DNA of 17,759 bases from DATAVB01 sp040414495 (GTDB lineage Bacteria > Actinomycetota > Actinomycetes > Mycobacteriales > QHCD01): NCBI GenBank assembly GCA_040414495.1, contig JBEDUI010000162.1:1-17759 (forward strand), in the 5' to 3' direction. Shown here one piece after another: positions 13,929-17,759 of the stretch (position 1 is the first letter of the stretch; each line of letters starts with the position of its first letter). The translations under genes and the position numbers were made by a program. The notes below the pieces were generated by a model that searched no databases, had not been told where the DNA came from, and saw only the letters and a program-made list of their open reading frames with translations.

Positions 13929-14072
13929 CATCAGAGGCAAACCAGCCTTATCTGACGGCATTTTCATCGCTGTCACCGAACAGCTAGACACTCCGCTGTC
14001 ACGACCGGTCATCGCGACGCGGCCGGCAAGCGTCTACCGTGTCGTTAAGTACCGGACGCCACGGAGGGGATT

Positions 14073-14510
14073 GTGTCTGCAAGCCTGCAGTCACCGCGCC
14101 GCGCAACGCCCGGCCCGGTGACCCGGTCGCACCGGGGCGCCAGCGGACCCGTCGCAGTAGCCTTCGCCTTGATCGTCGCGGGCATCGGCGGGGCCATCGA
14201 CATCGCGACCGGCACCGGCCTGCGGCTCACCTTCGCCTGCACTCTGATCGGCGCTTCGGTCGTCGCGGCGCTCCTGGTTCGGCGGCGCGACGTGTGGTGG
14301 GTTGTGTTCGCCCCGCCGTTGATCTGCGTCGCCATCGCCCTGATCTCGATCCCGTTGACTAGTCACGGGCTGATCGGGCTCGCGGCCGACTACCTGACCC
14401 ACGGCTTCCCGCCGATCGCGATCGCCACCGGCGCCGCCGCGGTCATTGCGATCATCCGCAAGCTGGGCGCCCGTTCATCCGGGTCAGCGGTCAACTCACG
14501 ACGCGCTTAG
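14073..14510 (+). CDS. DUF6542-type small membrane protein
   Basis: A 145-residue protein with four predicted transmembrane segments (about 26-44, 51-68, 74-94 and 112-130), a basic, Pro-rich N-terminal tail and a basic C-terminal tail. No catalytic motif is visible. Proteins of this shape and size lie beside ispH and ychF across actinobacteria (Rv1111c position in M. tuberculosis) and are annotated DUF6542. The function is unknown. GTG at 14073 has GGAGG 5 bases upstream. It follows rmuC by 144 bases and converges on ispH with a 32-base gap, where only a weak 5-bp hairpin (14519-14523 with 14530-14534) is seen. Confidence 0.85.
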   Translation: MSASLQSPRRATPGPVTRSHRGASGPVAVAFALIVAGIGGAIDIATGTGLRLTFACTLIGASVVAALLVRRRDVWWVVFAPPLICVAIALISIPLTSHGLIGLAADYLTHGFPPIAIATGAAAVIAIIRKLGARSSGSAVNSRRA

Positions 14511-14542
14511 CCCGGATTCCGTACCTCGTTACGGCGAATTTC

Positions 14543-15508
14543 TCAGCCGGTGGTGGCCCGCTGCCGGGCCGGCCGGATCTCCCGCGGCAATGCGAAGGTC
14601 AACCGCTCCTCGGCCGCGCTGATCTCCTCGACGTCCTCGTACCCATGCTCGGCCAGCCACTCCAACACGCCCTGCACCAGGACCTCCGGCACCGATGCGC
14701 CGCTGGTCAGGCCGACCGTCTCGACGTCGGCCAGCCAGCTCTCGTCGATCTCGCCGGCGTGGTCGATGAGGTACGCGGCCCGCGAGCCGGCGTCGAGCGC
14801 CACCTCAACCAGGCGGACCGAATTCGACGAATTGGCCGAGCCGACCACGATCACCAGGTCGCACTGCGGCGCCAACTGCTTGATCGCGATCTGCCGGTTC
14901 TGCGTGGCGTAACAAATGTCATCGCTGGGCGGGGACTGCAGCGCCGGGAAGCGCTCGTGCAGCCGGGTCACGGTCTGCAGCGTTTCGTCGACCGACAAGG
15001 TGGTCTGGGACAGCCAGACGACCCGCTCCGGGTCCTCGACCTCGACCGAGTCGACGTCGTCGGGGCCATCGACGAGATGGATCCGGCCGGGCGCCTCCCC
15101 CATCGTGCCGACCACCTCTTCGTGCCCGGCGTGGCCGATCAGCAGAATGTCGTAACCAGCGGCGGCGAACCGGCGCGCCTCGGCGTGCACTTTCGTCACC
15201 AGCGGGCAGGTGGCGTCGATGGTCTGCAACGACCGCGCCTGGGCGTCGTCCCGGACCGTGGGCGCAACCCCGTGAGCGGAGAACACGACCGTCGCGCCCT
15301 CAGGCACCTCGTCGGTCTCCTCGACAAAGACCGCGCCCTGCTCCTCCAGCGTCGCGACGACATGCTGGTTGTGCACGATCTGTTTGCGTACGTACACCGG
15401 CGCGCCGTGCAGCTCAAGCGCCCGCTGCACGGCGACCACTGCTCGATCCACACCAGCGCAATAGCCTCGCGGCTTGGCCAGCAGGACACGGCGCGCGGGC
15501 GAAGTCAT
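14543..15508 (-). CDS. ispH: 4-hydroxy-3-methylbut-2-enyl diphosphate reductase
   Basis: [4Fe-4S] reductase of the last step of the MEP pathway; it converts HMBPP to IPP and DMAPP for quinone, carotenoid and lipid-carrier synthesis. It has 321 residues, the usual length. The three cluster cysteines are C17 (PRGYCAGV), C101 (DATCPLV) and C199 (DDICYATQNRQ). The substrate-site histidines lie in VHNQHVV and SAHGV, and GHAGHEEVVGT carries the catalytic Glu region near 130. SQTTLSVDET and SANSSNSVRL complete the signature. ATG at 15506-15508 is chosen because MTSPARRVLLAKPRGYCAG fits the family start. The frame runs upstream to 15865 without homology and crosses the divergent gene. A leaderless start is likely. 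Confidence 0.97.
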   Translation of the reverse strand: MTSPARRVLLAKPRGYCAGVDRAVVAVQRALELHGAPVYVRKQIVHNQHVVATLEEQGAVFVEETDEVPEGATVVFSAHGVAPTVRDDAQARSLQTIDATCPLVTKVHAEARRFAAAGYDILLIGHAGHEEVVGTMGEAPGRIHLVDGPDDVDSVEVEDPERVVWLSQTTLSVDETLQTVTRLHERFPALQSPPSDDICYATQNRQIAIKQLAPQCDLVIVVGSANSSNSVRLVEVALDAGSRAAYLIDHAGEIDESWLADVETVGLTSGASVPEVLVQGVLEWLAEHGYEDVEEISAAEERLTFALPREIRPARQRATTG

Positions 15509-15514
15509 GCCCCG

Positions 15515-15520
15515 ATGGTA
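15515..15520 (-). promoter_or_regulatory. -10 element of ispH, predicted leaderless start
   Basis: On the minus strand TACCAT (TANNNT class) is followed by exactly six bases and then the ispH ATG, so +1 would be the A of ATG. No Shine-Dalgarno sequence precedes this ATG, which fits. Confidence 0.5.
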
Positions 15521-15628
15521 CGTGCGGTCGCCACCGGAGACTTGGCGCGGTGGGCAACGTCTCGGACCTGCCGGATCCGGACGCACGAGCAGGGTGGGAC
15601 CTGGGTCGGACCGGGACATGGTGCACCC

Positions 15629-15658
15629 TTGACTCGCAGCACGGACCACGAATACGTC
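15629..15658 (+). promoter_or_regulatory. Candidate promoter of the lipid-droplet-type gene and xseAB
   Basis: TTGACT (15629-15634) is followed by 18 bases and TACGTC (15653-15658). Transcription would start near 15665 and leave a 5' UTR of about 95 bases. Confidence 0.45.
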
Positions 15659-15680
15659 TTTGGACAAACCGGCCGGCTGA

Positions 15681-15707
15681 CCGCCCGCTCTCACCGATTG
15701 CGGGCGG
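15681..15707 (+). other. Stem-loop in the predicted 5' UTR of the lipid-droplet-type gene
   Basis: CCGCCCGC (15681-15688) and GCGGGCGG (15700-15707) form a perfect 8-bp stem with an 11-base loop, about 50 bases before the start codon. No T tract follows, so it is not a typical terminator. It may affect mRNA stability or translation. Confidence 0.5.
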
Positions 15708-15758
15708 AACGGTTCATGCTGGAAGGCAGACCGGCCGCTCGGAGAGGACAACGCCCCG

Positions 15759-16229
15759 ATGACCACCGCGATACCGACCCCGCTGCGTGCAGCCGCCGGC
15801 CTAGCCGCGGCGACGATCGACGAAGCCAGGAGGCTGCCCGGCCGGCTGGTTGGCCTGCCGGTCATGGCGGTGAGTACCGCGCTGCAGACGTCGTTGAAGG
15901 TGCAGCAGCATTACGCCGACCTCGTCGTGCGGGGCGATGAGCTGTTGGCCCAGCTGCGTCCCGAGCCGGCCGAGGCCCCGTCCTGGGCCCGGTTCGACGA
16001 TGACGAGTACACCGAGACGTACGAGACCGAGCCGGTCGACGACCCGTTGACCGCGGCGCCGCCGGTGGTCGACTACCCCGACCTGACCGTGCCACAGCTG
16101 CGGGCCCGGTTGCGGACGCTGTCCGAGCCGGAAGTCGCCGGCCTGCTGGACTACGAACGGGCCACGCTGGCCCGACCCCCGTACCTCACGATGCTCAGCA
16201 ACCGGCTGGAGACGCTGCGCGGAAACTGA
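15759..16229 (+). CDS. Lipid-droplet-associated-type protein (actinobacterial, Rv1109c position)
   Basis: A 156-residue protein. The N-terminal 60 residues form amphipathic helices (TPLRAAAGLAAATIDEARRLP, LVGLPVMAVSTALQTSLKVQQHYADLV), a plausible surface for binding lipid. An acidic linker follows (about 68-107, FDDDEYTETYETEPVDD), then a short helical C-terminal part (LTVPQLRARLRTLSEPEVAGLLDYERATLARPPYLTMLSNRLE). The helix pattern and the place between ispH and xseA match actinobacterial proteins annotated as lipid-droplet-associated; the role is not established by this sequence. ATG at 15759 follows GGAGAGGA by about 9 bases. xseA begins 52 bases after the stop, probably in the same operon. 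Confidence 0.75.
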   Translation: MTTAIPTPLRAAAGLAAATIDEARRLPGRLVGLPVMAVSTALQTSLKVQQHYADLVVRGDELLAQLRPEPAEAPSWARFDDDEYTETYETEPVDDPLTAAPPVVDYPDLTVPQLRARLRTLSEPEVAGLLDYERATLARPPYLTMLSNRLETLRGN

Positions 16230-16255
16230 TCCGCCCCGGTGGACAATCGCATCTT

Positions 16256-16285
16256 GTGAGCAACCCGACCAGCCTTACGCCGTGA
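16256..16285 (+). CDS. Upstream micro-ORF overlapping the xseA start (MSNPTSLTP)
   Basis: GTG at 16256 opens a 9-codon frame whose TGA (16283-16285) overlaps the xseA start as GTGA. Its first six residues, MSNPTS, equal those of XseA because the DNA is duplicated. GGTGGA lies 12 bases upstream and is the only ribosome-binding candidate in the area. Expression is unproven; if translated, it could feed ribosomes into xseA. Confidence 0.4.
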   Translation: MSNPTSLTP

Positions 16286-16298
16286 GCAACCCGACCAG
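16256..16298 (+). repeat. 17-bp tandem duplication over the xseA start
   Basis: GTGAGCAACCCGACCAG occurs at 16256-16272 and 16282-16298, exact copies with a period of 26. The period is not a multiple of 3, so the first copy is out of frame with xseA. Confidence 0.9.
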
Positions 16299-17508
16299 CG
16301 CCGAGACCCCATGGCCGGTCCGTACCGTCGCCCGCAAAATCGCCGAGTGGGTCAACCGACTCGGCGAGGTCTGGGTCGAGGGGCAGATCGCCCAACTGAC
16401 GCGCCGCCCCGGTACCCGCACCGCGTTCCTGGTGCTGCGCGACCCGGCCGCCGATGTGTCGCTCACCGTCTCCTGCCCGGTCGACCTGATCGAGCCGACT
16501 CTCGCCGACGGCGCCCGCGTGGTGGTCCGGGCCCGGCCCGACCTGTACCTGGCCCGCGGGACCCTGTCGTTGCGGGCCAGCGAGATCCGGCACGTCGGCG
16601 TCGGCGAACTGTTGGCCCGACTCGAACGGCTCAAGCGCATCCTGGCCACCGAAGGACTGTTCGCGGCCGACCGCAAACGCCGGCTGCCGTTCCTGCCGAC
16701 CCGGGTCGGGTTGATCACCGGCCGGGCCAGCGCGGCCGAGCGGGACGTCCGGGAGAACGCGATCGCCCGCTGGCCGGCGGTGCAGTTCGCCATCGAGAAC
16801 GTCGCCGTGCAAGGTCCGAACGCCGTGCCGGCGATCATCGAGGCGCTGGGCCGGCTGGACCGCGACCCGTCGGTCGACGTGATCGTCTTGGCCCGCGGTG
16901 GCGGCTCGGTTGAGGACCTGTTGCCGTTCAGCGACGAGGCGTTGTGCCGGGCGGTGGCGGCGACCCTGACCCCGGTCGTCAGCGCGATCGGTCATGAGCA
17001 GGACTCGCCGCTGGTCGACCTGGTAGCCGACGTGCGGGCCTCGACCCCGACCGATGCCGGGAAGCGGATCGTGCCGGCCGTAGCTGAGGAGCAGAGCCGG
17101 ATCGCCGAGCTGCGCGGCCGGGCCAGGCGCGCGGTCACCGTACGGCTGGACACCGAATCGCAGCGGATCGGCGCACTGCGGGCCCGACCGGCGCTGGCCG
17201 ACCCGTACCATCTGCTGGCCAACCGCTCAGCCGACGTGACCCAACTCGTGGAGCGGGCCGCCCGGTGCCTGCGGCATCGGCTCGATGCCGCCGGGTCCGA
17301 CCTACAGCACACCCGATCCCGGGTTCGGGCGCTGAGTCCGGCCGCGACGCTGGCCCGTGGCTACGCGGTCGTGCAGCAGGCCGACGGGTCGGTGGTCCGG
17401 GCCGCGTCGGAGGTTGCGGTCGGGGCGGCGCTCCGGGTGCGGCTGGCCGACGGGATGCTGCATGCCACGAGGACCGACCCGCCCGCAATGGAGGCCGACG
17501 GTGACTGA
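16282..17508 (+). CDS. xseA: Exodeoxyribonuclease VII large subunit
   Basis: Catalytic subunit of exonuclease VII, which degrades single-stranded DNA from both ends into oligonucleotides and acts in the cytoplasm with several XseB copies. It has 408 residues, usual for the family. The N-terminal OB fold (about 12-100) contains VWVEGQIAQL and TAFLVLRDP. The nuclease core contains RVGLITGRASAAERDV, DVIVLARGGGSVEDLLPFSD, SAIGHEQD and LVADVRASTPTDAG. A helical segment follows, and the C-terminus has LARGYAVVQ and the closing strand. GTG at 16282 is the only start in frame, and no ribosome binding site precedes it directly. Translation may depend on the micro-ORF whose stop overlaps this start. 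It overlaps xseB by 8 bases. Confidence 0.96.
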   Translation: MSNPTSAETPWPVRTVARKIAEWVNRLGEVWVEGQIAQLTRRPGTRTAFLVLRDPAADVSLTVSCPVDLIEPTLADGARVVVRARPDLYLARGTLSLRASEIRHVGVGELLARLERLKRILATEGLFAADRKRRLPFLPTRVGLITGRASAAERDVRENAIARWPAVQFAIENVAVQGPNAVPAIIEALGRLDRDPSVDVIVLARGGGSVEDLLPFSDEALCRAVAATLTPVVSAIGHEQDSPLVDLVADVRASTPTDAGKRIVPAVAEEQSRIAELRGRARRAVTVRLDTESQRIGALRARPALADPYHLLANRSADVTQLVERAARCLRHRLDAAGSDLQHTRSRVRALSPAATLARGYAVVQQADGSVVRAASEVAVGAALRVRLADGMLHATRTDPPAMEADGD

Positions 17509-17731
17509 CAAGACTGCCGACTCGACACCGAGTTATGAGCAGGCGCGGGACGAGCTGACCGAGGTGGTACGTCGGTTGGAGTCCGGCGGGCTCGCGCTGG
17601 AGGAGTCGCTGGCGCTGTGGGAACGCGGTGAGGCGCTGGCCGACATCTGTCAGCGGTGGCTGGACGGCGCGCGGGAGAAGCTCGACGCCGCGGTCCAACG
17701 CCGCGCCGGCGAGCAGGGCACCGAAGGCTGA
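17501..17731 (+). CDS. xseB: Exodeoxyribonuclease VII small subunit
   Basis: A 76-residue helical hairpin protein; several copies bind each XseA helical segment. The family pattern is clear: SYEQARDELTEVVRRLESG, then LALEESLALWERGEALADIC and a final helix ending REKLDAA. GTG at 17501 lies 8 bases inside the xseA end, with GGAGG 6 bases upstream, so the two subunits are probably translationally coupled. Nothing further is visible before the window ends at 17759. Confidence 0.95.
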   Translation: MTDKTADSTPSYEQARDELTEVVRRLESGGLALEESLALWERGEALADICQRWLDGAREKLDAAVQRRAGEQGTEG

Positions 17732-17759
17732 CCGCCCGGCCCGCCAATCGACCGCGCGA

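Noticed and set aside
14519..14534. Hairpin between the DUF6542 gene and ispH as a terminator
   Set aside because: Only a 5-bp stem and no T tract on either strand.
14645..15940. Long plus-strand open frame (431 codons) opposite ispH
   Set aside because: Antisense shadow; ispH on the other strand has all cluster cysteines in place.

Overview
The window is GC-rich chromosomal DNA of an actinobacterium. The evidence is strong G/C preference at third codon positions, many GTG starts, TANNNT-type -10 elements placed right before start codons, and a gene block (xseB, xseA, lipid-droplet-type protein, ispH, DUF6542 protein, ychF) that matches in order and relative orientation the block I recall from mycobacteria (Rv1107c to Rv1112). 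I cannot name the genus. No tRNA, rRNA, CRISPR array, prophage or insertion sequence is visible.

Layout. 1-191: tail of an unidentified gene and a strong terminator. 196-2036 (minus): a coupled pair, an Lrp/AsnC regulator followed by a diaminopimelate decarboxylase. 2145-3355 (plus): a tryptophanyl-tRNA synthetase of the auxiliary type, preceded by what reads as a complete ribosome-mediated attenuator: extended -10 promoter, leaderless 11-residue leader peptide with one Trp codon, 1:2 hairpin, 2:3 antiterminator and 3:4 terminator. 3478-4596 (minus): exported serine hydrolase of the class C beta-lactamase/DD-peptidase fold. 4926-5747 (minus): NUDIX hydrolase with an N-terminal SRPBCC-like domain. 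5798-6091 (plus): pterin-4a-carbinolamine dehydratase. 6158-7495 (plus): aminopeptidase C / bleomycin hydrolase. 7676-9593: an MFS exporter and a TetR regulator, divergent, with an inverted repeat between them. 9580-10737 (minus): RNA ligase RtcB, overlapping the tetR gene tail to tail. 10738-11227: about 490 bp of non-coding DNA with a probable dehydrogenase gene remnant. 11228-17731: the conserved block ychF (minus), rmuC (plus), DUF6542 membrane protein (plus), ispH (minus), lipid-droplet-type protein, xseA and xseB (plus).

How the genes work together. The last block is mostly housekeeping: both subunits of exonuclease VII, RmuC (DNA metabolism), IspH (last step of the MEP isoprenoid pathway) and YchF (ribosome-associated ATPase). 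The first half holds small accessory units with their own local control: lysine synthesis under an Lrp-type regulator, a Trp-sensing TrpRS gene, and an efflux pump with its repressor. The most interesting signal is the trpS leader. Next are a 17-bp tandem duplication over the xseA start, which creates a tiny coupled upstream ORF, and a recurring pattern of -10 elements that predict leaderless mRNAs.
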